Of a DNA stretch of 41,678 nt, positions 1-7,047 are shown piece by piece. Positions within the stretch are counted from its first letter, which is position 1; each line of letters begins with the position of its first letter. This DNA comes from Candidatus Hydrogenedentota bacterium (GTDB lineage Bacteria; Hydrogenedentota; Hydrogenedentia; Hydrogenedentales; CAITNO01), in contig JAAYBJ010000223.1 of the NCBI GenBank assembly GCA_012730105.1, forward strand, positions 1 through 41,678. The letters are read 5' to 3'. A model generated the notes under the pieces. That model was not told the DNA's origin. It saw only the letters and a list, made by a program, of their open reading frames with translations, and searched no databases. Both the position numbers and the translations under genes were made by a program.

Positions 1-290
1 AGCAGTCCCCCGATGAAGCCGCCATAGAAGACGAGTCCACTACCGGTTAAAAAGAACAGCTGACAAAGAGGCCTATCGAATTGCACCAGGTAAAACAGGC
101 GGGCGCCCATGATCGCCCCGAGAAAAGCCCACACGCCGATGTCGGGCCGCACCCGGAGTGGCGTTGCTGAACGGCGATCATACCACACCATTCCAAGAAT
201 GCAGAAGACAAAACTGAAACACAAGAAGAAGGTATAGGCGGGCACGGGCAGTCCCCACACGTAAAACAGAATCCGTTTCACAACCGCCAT
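1..290 (-). CDS. lgt: Prolipoprotein diacylglyceryl transferase, N-terminal part (cut by window edge)
   Basis: Reading the minus strand from an ATG at 288-290 gives an open frame to base 1. The protein has hydrophobic segments and family-like blocks: an N-terminal membrane helix ending in WYDRR, then FLGAIMGARLFYLVQ, then TGSGLVFYGGFIGG. These match the Lgt pattern (GGRxGYVLFY and GGMSFHGGLIG in the E. coli enzyme). Lgt transfers diacylglycerol from phosphatidylglycerol to the lipobox cysteine of prelipoproteins in the inner membrane; a candidate substrate is the lipoprotein at 4516-5727. The Shine-Dalgarno GGAAGAGGGG sits directly before the ATG. The frame stays open upstream and a TTG after AGGAGA at about 331-340 is a second possible start. 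The C-terminal two thirds lies outside the window. Confidence 0.8.
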   Translation of the reverse strand, partial: MAVVKRILFYVWGLPVPAYTFFLCFSFVFCILGMVWYDRRSATPLRVRPDIGVWAFLGAIMGARLFYLVQFDRPLCQLFFLTGSGLVFYGGFIGGL

Positions 291-380
291 CCCCTCTTCC
301 AGTGTGACAAGGGCAGCATCACAAGGCAATCTCCTGTTGCTAAAGACTTCCTCAACGAATGAAACACGACGTTATGCTTA

Positions 381-409
381 AGTATATATCACCACATCAT
401 AAATGTCAA
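381..409 (-). promoter_or_regulatory. Predicted sigma-70 promoter of lgt
   Basis: On the minus strand TTGACA (404-409), a 17-bp spacer and TATACT (381-386) are seen, close to consensus. Transcription would begin near 374, leaving a leader of about 84 nt before the lgt start. Confidence 0.7.
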
Positions 410-534
410 TACTTTATTTTTTGTTTTTAATGTACACAATGACAATCTATCTTTTGCAGAGCGAAGGATATCGCATCTCAACATGATTATTAGCTAATTT
501 AGATAAAACTGGCGTTGCCTGTAATCCTGTTTGC

Positions 535-648
535 TTTTGTGGTGCAGGCATCTTGCCTGCCGGTCCGGCACTGATTAAGGAAAAATCCGCAGGCAGGATG
601 CCTGCACCACAAAAGAGTAGAACAGCAGGCAGGATGCCTGTACCACAA
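535..648. repeat. Inverted/direct repeat element (GCAGGCAGGATGCCTGCACCAC)
   Basis: Three arms are visible. The left arm 535-560 reads TTTTGTGGTGCAGGCATCTT followed by GCCTGC. The right arm 589-614 is its near-perfect reverse complement. A second copy in the same orientation as the right arm lies at 625-648. Each arm also contains the internal palindrome GCAGGCAGGATGCCTGC, so it can fold. The element lies between two minus-strand genes and has no ORF, resembling a REP/MITE-type dispersed repeat. The rest of 410-765 holds nothing I can call. Confidence 0.75.
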
Positions 649-765
649 CTCTGGGAGTTGATGAAGCATTGTAGTCCACGGGGTTGAGGAGATAAAGAAG
701 GAATGTGAATGTCTGCTTATTGGGGAATAGGTGTCATTCACATAGCCCGGGTCCAGTGGACCGCG

Positions 766-1956
766 TTACACCAGCCGGTTCAAGGTTTTCGCCACATGTT
801 CGCATGCCTTTTCGGATAGGCCATCAAACATGGGCAACGCCAGGGCGCGGTCGAAAATTTCGTTCACGCTCGGACAGTCATCGTACCCGAGTTGTTTCGC
901 GCAATTGTCCATGATCTCGTTGCCGGCACCCGCATCGATCCCTTTCAGGAGGAGCTTTTGTCGTATGGGCGCGGCCGGGTCAGGCATCAGCGCCACATAG
1001 AAGTAGAAGGTGGATTCGGCGCCCTCCAGTATTTTCTGGGGGTGGATTTCTTTCTTAAGCAGGGAAGTCAACAGGCCGGCCCGTTGGCGGCGCAGTTCCA
1101 GCCGTTCCGGGAGCGTGTCCATTTTCTTCAGGCCGAGGCGCGCCTGGGCGGGGCTGTAGCGCTCCCGCTTTTTCTGGGTGTGCTGCGAACCCCGGTACAG
1201 CCGGTTCATCAGGGGCTGCCAGCGGGGTGATGCCAGCAGGTAAAGGGGCAGGTACATGAGGCGCGTGCGGAAGAGTCCTTGTTCCACGAGTGTGCCGTCC
1301 AGCTTCCGCGACAGGGACACGTACCCGTCGGGCTCGGCCGTGTTGAACGCGCGGGTGGCTTCGATGATGGCATCATCCCGGGCGATAACGATGCCGCCGC
1401 CGAAGGTGTTAACCATCTTGGTGACCTCGAAACTGAAGAAGGCTGCGTCGCCGAAGGATCCTGCGGGCTTGCCGTTCACGGTGGCACCCAGGGCGTGGGC
1501 GCAGTCCTCGATCACCAGCAGCCCCTGTCCCTCGGCCAGGGCCAGAATGCCCTCAATGTCGCAGGGCGCTCCGAAAATGTGCAGTGCCAGAATGGCTTTC
1601 GTTTTTGCCGTGATCCGGCGCGCCACTGTTTGCGGGGTAATATTGAACGTGTCCGGGTCGATGTCGGCGGGAACCAGTGTGACCCCCAGAGATTGAACGA
1701 AAGGCAGCATCTCGCCCAGCGTATAGGCGGGCACAATCATTTCATCCCCGGCACCGATACCCAGCCGCTCCAGCACGATCCGGAACCCCTGCCGGCCTGA
1801 ATTCACCGCGGCGGCGGCCGGCATGCCAATAAAAGCGGCGATTCGGTCTTCCCACTCCCGTATGATAGATACGTCCTGCGCGGATGCGTCTTTCATCCAG
1901 CGGTGTACTTCCGCATATTCACCCGGTTCCATTTGCGCCCAGCGTCTAGGAATCAT
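766..1956 (-). CDS. DegT/DnrJ/EryC1/StrS-family PLP-dependent aminotransferase
   Basis: This 396-residue protein has the normal length and blocks of the sugar aminotransferase family: AAAVNSGRQGFRIVLERLG (cofactor phosphate region), GDEMIVPAYTLGEMLPF, ADIDPDTFNI, ALHIFGAPCDI, VIEDCAHALGA (the Asp contacting the PLP pyridine nitrogen) and FSFEVTKMVNTFGGG with the Schiff-base lysine near residue 180. Such enzymes aminate keto-sugars bound to nucleotides, or act on related cyclitols, for surface glycans or secondary metabolites. The SHxK serine/histidine pair often seen before the lysine is replaced by EVTK, so the substrate could be atypical. The start at ATG 1954-1956 has GGAG about 10 nt upstream; a second ATG eight codons in is possible. 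No sugar-pathway partner is adjacent, and the next gene upstream encodes an unrelated membrane protein. Confidence 0.85.
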   Translation of the reverse strand: MIPRRWAQMEPGEYAEVHRWMKDASAQDVSIIREWEDRIAAFIGMPAAAAVNSGRQGFRIVLERLGIGAGDEMIVPAYTLGEMLPFVQSLGVTLVPADIDPDTFNITPQTVARRITAKTKAILALHIFGAPCDIEGILALAEGQGLLVIEDCAHALGATVNGKPAGSFGDAAFFSFEVTKMVNTFGGGIVIARDDAIIEATRAFNTAEPDGYVSLSRKLDGTLVEQGLFRTRLMYLPLYLLASPRWQPLMNRLYRGSQHTQKKRERYSPAQARLGLKKMDTLPERLELRRQRAGLLTSLLKKEIHPQKILEGAESTFYFYVALMPDPAAPIRQKLLLKGIDAGAGNEIMDNCAKQLGYDDCPSVNEIFDRALALPMFDGLSEKACEHVAKTLNRLV

Positions 1957-2094
1957 CTATGGTTCTCCACCCTGTACTCAGGATTAACCCGGCGGCGGCC
2001 GTTGCCCGGGGGCGATGGTGCATCGCGTTTCGCCTGTATTCTACTGAAACCATACGTGACAACCAAACATTGCCTGTTCGCGCTTTGTGGCAGG

Positions 2095-3600
2095 TTAGCG
2101 CATTTGAACCCACTTGGATTCATGGAGGGGAATGCGGACCTCGGGAAAGGGATGGGCCCCTGTCTCCAGTTCAAGCGTCACCGGGCCTTGGGGCTGGTGA
2201 CGCTGCTTCCACCAGGCGCGTGAAAACCGGGGCGGGGGATTTACGGTGGGCATTGCCAGGCCGCTCACGGATATCACGGCTTCCTCAGCAGAATAGGAAA
2301 GCACTTCAACAGACGCCGGGGACAGCACTGACAGGGGCATCAGCGGCACCACGGGCAGGGCGGTGCTGAAGGGCGTGTGGTAACGCACGGATCGGGTCTG
2401 CATGACGGGCGCGGTGCTGACATATTGCAGGTCCGGTACCACGGCCAAGGGCTGTCCCGGATGCTGTGCGGCGGTTTCCGCCGACGCCTTCTGGAACCGG
2501 CCCACGTCCCGGCCCGCCTGCAGCCAGTGCCAGTTTACCCAGCCCTGGCATAGCATGACGACCACGCAGAGCAGGGTGGAATTGCGCACCACCGTAGAAC
2601 GCCACCGGGGATGGCGCATCATCGTATGAAAAGCGGCGCCCACGGACAGGGCAAACAACGCTGTCGGGATCAACAGCGCGCCGCCGCCGGACAGGGTGAC
2701 GGGGTCCACGGTACGGCCGCCCTGCAGCAGACGAAAAGCCACGGCCCCCAGCAGTCCGAAGGTAAAGAGTGGATCATTTGCGCGACGTATCAGATACACG
2801 GCTAACGCTGTCAGGCATAGCGCGCAGGTCCAGCCCAAAACTGGCCAAGCGCCAAAGAATGCCACCGTGTCGGGAAGCAACCCGATGGGATACAGGATCA
2901 GCAAAAGCGGCATAACCATGTTCGCGGGTTGTAACGCCCCTTCAAAGGCCCATTGCCCGCTGATGAGGAAAGCCACCAGGCCCACACCCGTTATAAGCCA
3001 CAAGCGTTTGCGTCCGCCGGGGACCCCGCGAAAAAAGCAGGCTTCCATGACGACAAGCACCAGGAAGAGGGGAATGGTATCCGGACAGATCAGGATGGAT
3101 GCGATATACGCAAGCGGCGGCAGCCATTGGGAAAGCAGTCCGTGTTCCTTGCGGTAGACGGCGTAGACCAGCAGCACGGTCAGGCCGCAAAGGCACGGAA
3201 GCAGATATTGGATGCCGCCCAGGGAGAGGACCGCTTCCGTTTTTACGGGGTTGGCCATGAACAACACCGCCGCCACAGAGCCCAGCCACCAGGGGCTGTT
3301 ACCCAGCACACGGGTAAGCGCCAGGATCAAGGCCATGCACAGGTACAGCAGCAGCAGATTGGCCAGGTAATACAGGAACGCGTGGCTACCGAAGAGGTAC
3401 GTCATGCCTGAAAACAGGCGGCCCGGCACCGGCCCGAGCAGGTCCGGATCAGCCATTGCCGCGTAGTCCCGACCAAGCGGCGTCAGGGCGAGCATCCAGC
3501 CGAAAACCAGCAGCAGGTAAATGGCATCGGCGACCAGCAGGGCCCGCGGCTTGCCCGGCCGGGATTCCAGCCCCGCATCACCGGGCACAGTATGTTCCAT
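2095..3600 (-). CDS. Multipass membrane protein, GT-C/mannosyltransferase-like topology, function unknown
   Basis: The 501-residue protein begins with a short polar stretch, then about ten hydrophobic segments up to roughly residue 355, and ends in a soluble tail of about 140 residues rich in beta-type sequence. An early loop carries GRDYAAMADPDLLG after the first helix, and the sequence MANPVKTEAVLSLGG follows a later helix. A helical membrane part with an acidic first loop recalls GT-C glycosyltransferase-like proteins of the PMT/TPR-O-mannosyl type, but I see no diagnostic catalytic motif, so this is only a topology comparison. It lies 138 bp upstream of the aminotransferase on the same strand and could be co-transcribed. 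The start is ATG 3598-3600 with AGGAT upstream. Confidence 0.6.
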   Translation of the reverse strand: MEHTVPGDAGLESRPGKPRALLVADAIYLLLVFGWMLALTPLGRDYAAMADPDLLGPVPGRLFSGMTYLFGSHAFLYYLANLLLLYLCMALILALTRVLGNSPWWLGSVAAVLFMANPVKTEAVLSLGGIQYLLPCLCGLTVLLVYAVYRKEHGLLSQWLPPLAYIASILICPDTIPLFLVLVVMEACFFRGVPGGRKRLWLITGVGLVAFLISGQWAFEGALQPANMVMPLLLILYPIGLLPDTVAFFGAWPVLGWTCALCLTALAVYLIRRANDPLFTFGLLGAVAFRLLQGGRTVDPVTLSGGGALLIPTALFALSVGAAFHTMMRHPRWRSTVVRNSTLLCVVVMLCQGWVNWHWLQAGRDVGRFQKASAETAAQHPGQPLAVVPDLQYVSTAPVMQTRSVRYHTPFSTALPVVPLMPLSVLSPASVEVLSYSAEEAVISVSGLAMPTVNPPPRFSRAWWKQRHQPQGPVTLELETGAHPFPEVRIPLHESKWVQMR

Positions 3601-3817
3601 GGCAGGTATCCTATCTCGAGAACCAATTTTTTACTTTACGACGTTTCGAAGCTGCGCATAGCATATCAACTCACGGGTCATTGAAAAAATTTTCCCAGGC
3701 TAATTCGGATCGTAAATCATTTTCAGGCGCAGGACGGTTGCGGCTTTGGCGGCCCAATGGCCGTCGAGAAGACGCATGTTGTCCAAAACAAAAGCAGTTG
3801 CCATACAAGATCCAAAC

Positions 3818-3846
3818 TTGTATCTTGTGTTTTCATTCTATATAAT
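3818..3846 (+). promoter_or_regulatory. Predicted sigma-70 promoter of the zinc-ribbon gene
   Basis: TTGTAT (3818-3823), a 17-bp spacer and a perfect TATAAT (3841-3846). The predicted start near 3853 leaves a 22-nt leader carrying AAGGGAG before the ATG at 3875. Confidence 0.7.
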
Positions 3847-3874
3847 TAACGGTAAGTAAAGGGAGATCGCGGCT

Positions 3875-4066
3875 ATGACACAGCACAAATGTCCCCATTG
3901 CGGGGCGGCGCCGTTCGTCCCCAAGCGCCAGGACGGCATTCAGGACCGGTGTGACGCCTGTAACGCGTTGATCAGCGTGCCGGAACCAGCGGTGGAGGAA
4001 ACGCGCCTGCCGGATGCAAAAGAAGAGCCTTCCGCCGATAAGGGGGAAGAGGCCCCAACGCCCTAG
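3875..4066 (+). CDS. Small zinc-ribbon protein
   Basis: This 63-residue protein has two Cys pairs in its first 30 residues: CPHCG at residues 5-9 and CDAC about 18 residues later. These form a probable four-cysteine zinc ribbon of the type found in MJ0042-like or regulatory FmdB-like small proteins. The rest is an acidic, Pro/Glu-rich tail (EEPSADKGEEAPTP) that is probably disordered. AAGGGAG sits about 9 nt before the ATG and a strong promoter lies just upstream, so it is probably expressed alone. The function is unknown; binding nucleic acid or a protein partner through the ribbon is possible. Confidence 0.7.
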   Translation: MTQHKCPHCGAAPFVPKRQDGIQDRCDACNALISVPEPAVEETRLPDAKEEPSADKGEEAPTP

Positions 4067-4407
4067 CCTTTTTTCTCCTTGCCTCGTGCCGGGGAAAGCG
4101 GTGGGGTCTGCAATTTGGTCCTTGGGATAGTGTGCATTGCCAAGGCTATTGTGCCAAGAGGCAGGACCTGATTTTCAATTCCGGGGACACGTTTCCCAAT
4201 CGTCCTCGAAGTCATAATTACAGTGCCCGAGCATGAACGTGAACTTGGGAATATGTCCCTCCTTTGCTTCATTGTATACTTTGATTAGCAACTAGCAAAC
4301 GCCTTCAGTTAGTGCCATTCGAACATATCCCCGGAATTCAACGCGGGAGGTTATTCTTAAAGAGCCTTCAATTTTTGTCACCCCCGTTGAGACAGATTGT
4401 GGTCTGC
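4067..4407. other. Intergenic stretch without a recognised gene
   Basis: A T-run immediately follows the zinc-ribbon stop codon (CCTTTTTTCTCC) but no strong stem precedes it. A weak inverted repeat CCTTGG/CCAAGG lies at 4120-4145. No ORF with a ribosome-binding site was found on either strand. Confidence 0.5.
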
Positions 4408-4436
4408 TTGCTTTCAATCTTATTGCTGTCTATAAT
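4408..4436 (+). promoter_or_regulatory. Predicted sigma-70 promoter of the lipoprotein gene
   Basis: TTGCTT (4408-4413), a 17-bp spacer and TATAAT (4431-4436). The expected start is near 4443, giving a leader of about 73 nt to the ATG at 4516. Confidence 0.65.
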
Positions 4437-4515
4437 GGTATTTTAGACACCGTTTGTCGCCGTGACAATGCGAGGGTCTGTGTCGGTAAACTCAGTTACA
4501 AAGGAGAACGTGATT

Positions 4516-5727
4516 ATGTTCAGAATGGTGCTGGTTTCTTTTTGTCTTGGCGGAATTCTTTTGCTTACAGGGTGTCCTTCAAATTCCATCAAGGATGCCC
4601 TCGAATTGACGGTGGGCGGGGAGTCCGCCACGGCGGCCCTGCAGGCGGAAGGTATCCAGTGGTACATGGTCGGATTGGAAGGCAGCAAGGAATACGCGTT
4701 TATCTTAAAAACGGACGAGATCAGGACATCGGTGGGTGTTATCTTTTCCGTGTATCTGGTTGAGGATGACGTACAGTCCCTCATGTGGCAGCGCCACTAT
4801 GACCCGGATGAATTCGTGCAGTTCAGCAATGAAAACGACTGCTGCTGCGGCTGCGAAGACTATCCGATGTATTATGAAAAACAGCTTGCGGTGGACAAGT
4901 TTCTTGCCCCGAAAACCGGTGACTACTATATTTCCATTGAAGGCTATGTGAACACGGAAGGCAACGATCAGGTTAATTCCTACGCCTATTCGGACACCCT
5001 GGTGTACAGCGTTGCCGTCAAGTACGCCTATACGCCGTTCAATCCCCAAGGCGCTGATATTCCCGTGAAAGCGCAAGCCGCCGCAGTGCCCTTTGTCAAT
5101 ACGCTGATTGAAGTGTATGAAACCGTGTATCATCGCGTTGCCCTGAAACAAGGCGGTATCTACCAGGTGCAAAAACGTCGGATTGATGATGTTACCGGCC
5201 CGGTCTGGATGGACCAGTATGGAACGCCCTTGTCTGATGCGATGTATTTTGTGGCACCCTATGATGGAACCTTCCTGCTCAAGATTGACGGGCCGGGCGG
5301 TGTATTCGGCTATTCAGAATATGGGCTTCGGGTACAGCAGGATGACCACAGCGCCATCCCAACGCTGGGAACGGCAACGAAAATCGCCATCGGCGGCAGT
5401 GCCCAGGGATATCTTGGCGAACAGGATACGGACGTGTTCTATGTGACGCTGCCCGCGATGCCATTGGAGCAGATTATTCCCAAGCGCTATCGTGTGTCCA
5501 TCACGGATTCCAACAGGTTCTGGTTAATCGGGACCGGACTGGTTCAGGAAACGGATACTGCCGGCAAACCGCTGCAGAGTTACATTGTCACCCAGGGTCT
5601 GGTTGACTTGAATGTGTATTTCAGCCCGGTGACGAAGGATGCCTTTACCTGGCTGAACAGTGAGCCGGACGGTGCGGGCGCCTATAAGATTACCGTAGAA
5701 GAACTTCCGGAAGAAACAGCACCGTAA
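4516..5727 (+). CDS. Putative lipoprotein with Cys cluster and PPC-like domain
   Basis: The start at 4516 is set by AAGGAG at 4501-4506, nine nt upstream; the frame is open further upstream but without a ribosome site. The 403-residue protein opens with a signal peptide and a clear lipobox (LLLTGC, Cys about residue 20), so it should be lipidated by Lgt. Residues 109-113 read CCCGC inside a loop, an unusual cluster for an exported protein. Two similar beta-rich halves follow. The second contains SAQGYLGEQDTDVFYVTLPA, which resembles the bacterial pre-peptidase C-terminal (PPC) pattern of GxLxxxxDxDxYxF. PPC domains are usually secreted beta-sandwich modules with binding roles. No enzyme motif is visible; the gene is monocistronic by spacing. 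Confidence 0.75.
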   Translation: MFRMVLVSFCLGGILLLTGCPSNSIKDALELTVGGESATAALQAEGIQWYMVGLEGSKEYAFILKTDEIRTSVGVIFSVYLVEDDVQSLMWQRHYDPDEFVQFSNENDCCCGCEDYPMYYEKQLAVDKFLAPKTGDYYISIEGYVNTEGNDQVNSYAYSDTLVYSVAVKYAYTPFNPQGADIPVKAQAAAVPFVNTLIEVYETVYHRVALKQGGIYQVQKRRIDDVTGPVWMDQYGTPLSDAMYFVAPYDGTFLLKIDGPGGVFGYSEYGLRVQQDDHSAIPTLGTATKIAIGGSAQGYLGEQDTDVFYVTLPAMPLEQIIPKRYRVSITDSNRFWLIGTGLVQETDTAGKPLQSYIVTQGLVDLNVYFSPVTKDAFTWLNSEPDGAGAYKITVEELPEETAP

Positions 5728-5750
5728 TTTTGGTAAAAGCATGCCCCATG

Positions 5751-5782
5751 GCCCGCGGCGCGGTTCCCGCCATGCCGCGGGC
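5751..5782. terminator. Strong GC hairpin downstream of the lipoprotein gene
   Basis: The arms GCCCGCGGC (5751-5759) and GCCGCGGGC (5774-5782) form a 9-bp stem, with a further small stem inside the loop. No T-run follows, so it may act as a weak terminator or as an mRNA 3'-end stabiliser. Confidence 0.4.
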
Positions 5783-5828
5783 GCTTCATGTTACGACCGA
5801 CAGCGCTCTCTGCGTCCCGAACATGAGT

Positions 5829-5858
5829 TTGACATGCGCCGCCAAGTTTTTGTATGAT
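5829..5858 (+). promoter_or_regulatory. Predicted sigma-70 promoter of rpmJ
   Basis: TTGACA (5829-5834), an 18-bp spacer and TATGAT (5853-5858). It would start transcription near 5865, about 70 nt before the L36 ATG. Zur control of B-type L36 genes is known in other bacteria, but I cannot identify a Zur palindrome here with confidence. Confidence 0.7.
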
Positions 5859-5935
5859 TACCGTCCGTGCAGAGGACAGGACGCAGGGGTGTTTCTGTAT
5901 ATAACCCGAATTTTGTTTTTACAGGAGTTTGTATC

Positions 5936-6061
5936 ATGCGTGTATTATCGTCTTTAAGGACCGCCAAGACCCGCCATCCGGGCTGCAAGATCGTGCGCCG
6001 GAAAGGCCGTGTCTATATCATCAACAAGATCAATCCCCGGTATAAGGTGCGCCAGGGCTGA
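5936..6061 (+). CDS. rpmJ: Ribosomal protein bL36, cysteine-poor type B
   Basis: This 41-residue protein reads [20 protein letters not shown] at the start and ends NPRYKVRQG, matching the B-type (YkgO-like) form of L36. L36 binds 23S rRNA near the peptidyl-transferase end of the large subunit. The classical type uses a Cys3-His zinc site; here a single Cys (residue 17) remains and the positions that would complete the knuckle are not Cys, so it should be zinc-independent. The ATG at 5936 has AGGAG at 5923-5927, 8 nt upstream, which decides the start over an upstream in-frame GTG at 5867. It stands alone with its own promoter and terminator, far from the usual ribosomal operon. No second L36 copy is in this window. 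Confidence 0.93.
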   Translation: MRVLSSLRTAKTRHPGCKIVRRKGRVYIINKINPRYKVRQG

Positions 6062-6163
6062 GGTTGCGAATGCTCCCCTGTAATGCCAGCAGGTGGTTTA
6101 CCACCAGGTGAACAGGCATGAGGGGTGAATCATCTCGCCTCGCCTCGCGTATGATTTCTTTTG

Positions 6164-6204
6164 ACCCGGAACCTGTTTGTGTTCCGGGTTTTCCATTTTT
6201 TTTG
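6164..6204 (+). terminator. Rho-independent terminator of rpmJ
   Basis: Stem ACCCGGAAC (6164-6172) and GTTCCGGGT (6181-6189) with an 8-nt loop, followed by a T-rich tract (TTTCCATTTTTTTT). It lies about 100 nt after the L36 stop codon. Confidence 0.85.
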
Positions 6205-6279
6205 GCATCATGTACTGAGGGCTGGGAATGGATGGCGCATAGCGCGAATCCTTTCGGATAAGTGGGTAAGCGTGGGCCC

Positions 6280-7047
6280 TTAAAACTGGAAGTGCTCCAG
6301 TTTGGCTTTTTTTTGTTCCCAGTCAGGCATTACCTTTGAAAGCAGCCGGTAGAATTCCGGGGAATGCTTCCGCACCTTGAGATGGCATAGCTCGTGTATG
6401 ACGACATAGTCGATACACGCCACCGGAGCCCGAACAAGTTCCACATTGAGGAGGATACGGCCTTCCTTACTGCAACTGCCCCAACGGCCCTGAAGTTTCC
6501 GCACCAGAAGTGGTGGATTCGCTTGCTTCAGCCCCGGCACCAGCGCCCGACATACATCCATGCGTCGTTGGAACAGCGCCCGCGCATGTTCTCTGTACCA
6601 GGTCTTTACCAGCGCGCGCACTTTCTCATTGTCTTTCGGGAAATCCGTTGCCACTTCCAGAAATGCGCCCCGTAGTTTTACCCCTGTGGGGTCGTCCTTG
6701 AGAATTTTCAGACGATACCGTTTGCCAAGGTACCAATGTGTTTCACCGTTCAGATACTGGCGCGGCGTCGGTAATGGCCGGAAACAATTGAACCAATGCA
6801 GCTGTTTCAGGATCCACGGAGCGCGCTTCAGCACGCGGCGACGCACCTCCTCCATATCCGTGCCTATAGGTGCCGCCACATGCACGCGCAGATCAGGGTG
6901 CACGGTGATTCCCATATGCTTGCGCGGCCGGAATTCCACCGAAAACGGGATGGTTGTTTTCCCAAAACACACGGTCTCTTGACGCGCGTCCTCTAAGTTC
7001 AACTCCTTCGGGCTCACTTTGTGCGCGCCTTTGCCGTACTGATGCAA
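6280..7047 (-). CDS. YgjP/M48-type zinc metallopeptidase-like protein of the type I RM locus
   Basis: The protein (255 residues from ATG 7045-7047) carries HELCH at 218-222 and a third ligand candidate in the KHSPEF segment that follows, within a C-terminal block typical of the YgjP/DUF45 family (RWGSCSKEGRILLN, DYVVIHELCHL, KVMPDW). The family is often found beside hsdR and is assumed to be a metal-dependent protease or hydrolase. Its role in restriction is not established. The ATG start overlaps hsdR by 34 nt. A GTG at 7015-7017 overlaps the hsdR stop as GTGA and would remove ten residues. Either arrangement implies translational coupling to hsdR. It is the last gene of the island. Confidence 0.82.
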   Translation of the reverse strand: MHQYGKGAHKVSPKELNLEDARQETVCFGKTTIPFSVEFRPRKHMGITVHPDLRVHVAAPIGTDMEEVRRRVLKRAPWILKQLHWFNCFRPLPTPRQYLNGETHWYLGKRYRLKILKDDPTGVKLRGAFLEVATDFPKDNEKVRALVKTWYREHARALFQRRMDVCRALVPGLKQANPPLLVRKLQGRWGSCSKEGRILLNVELVRAPVACIDYVVIHELCHLKVRKHSPEFYRLLSKVMPDWEQKKAKLEHFQF

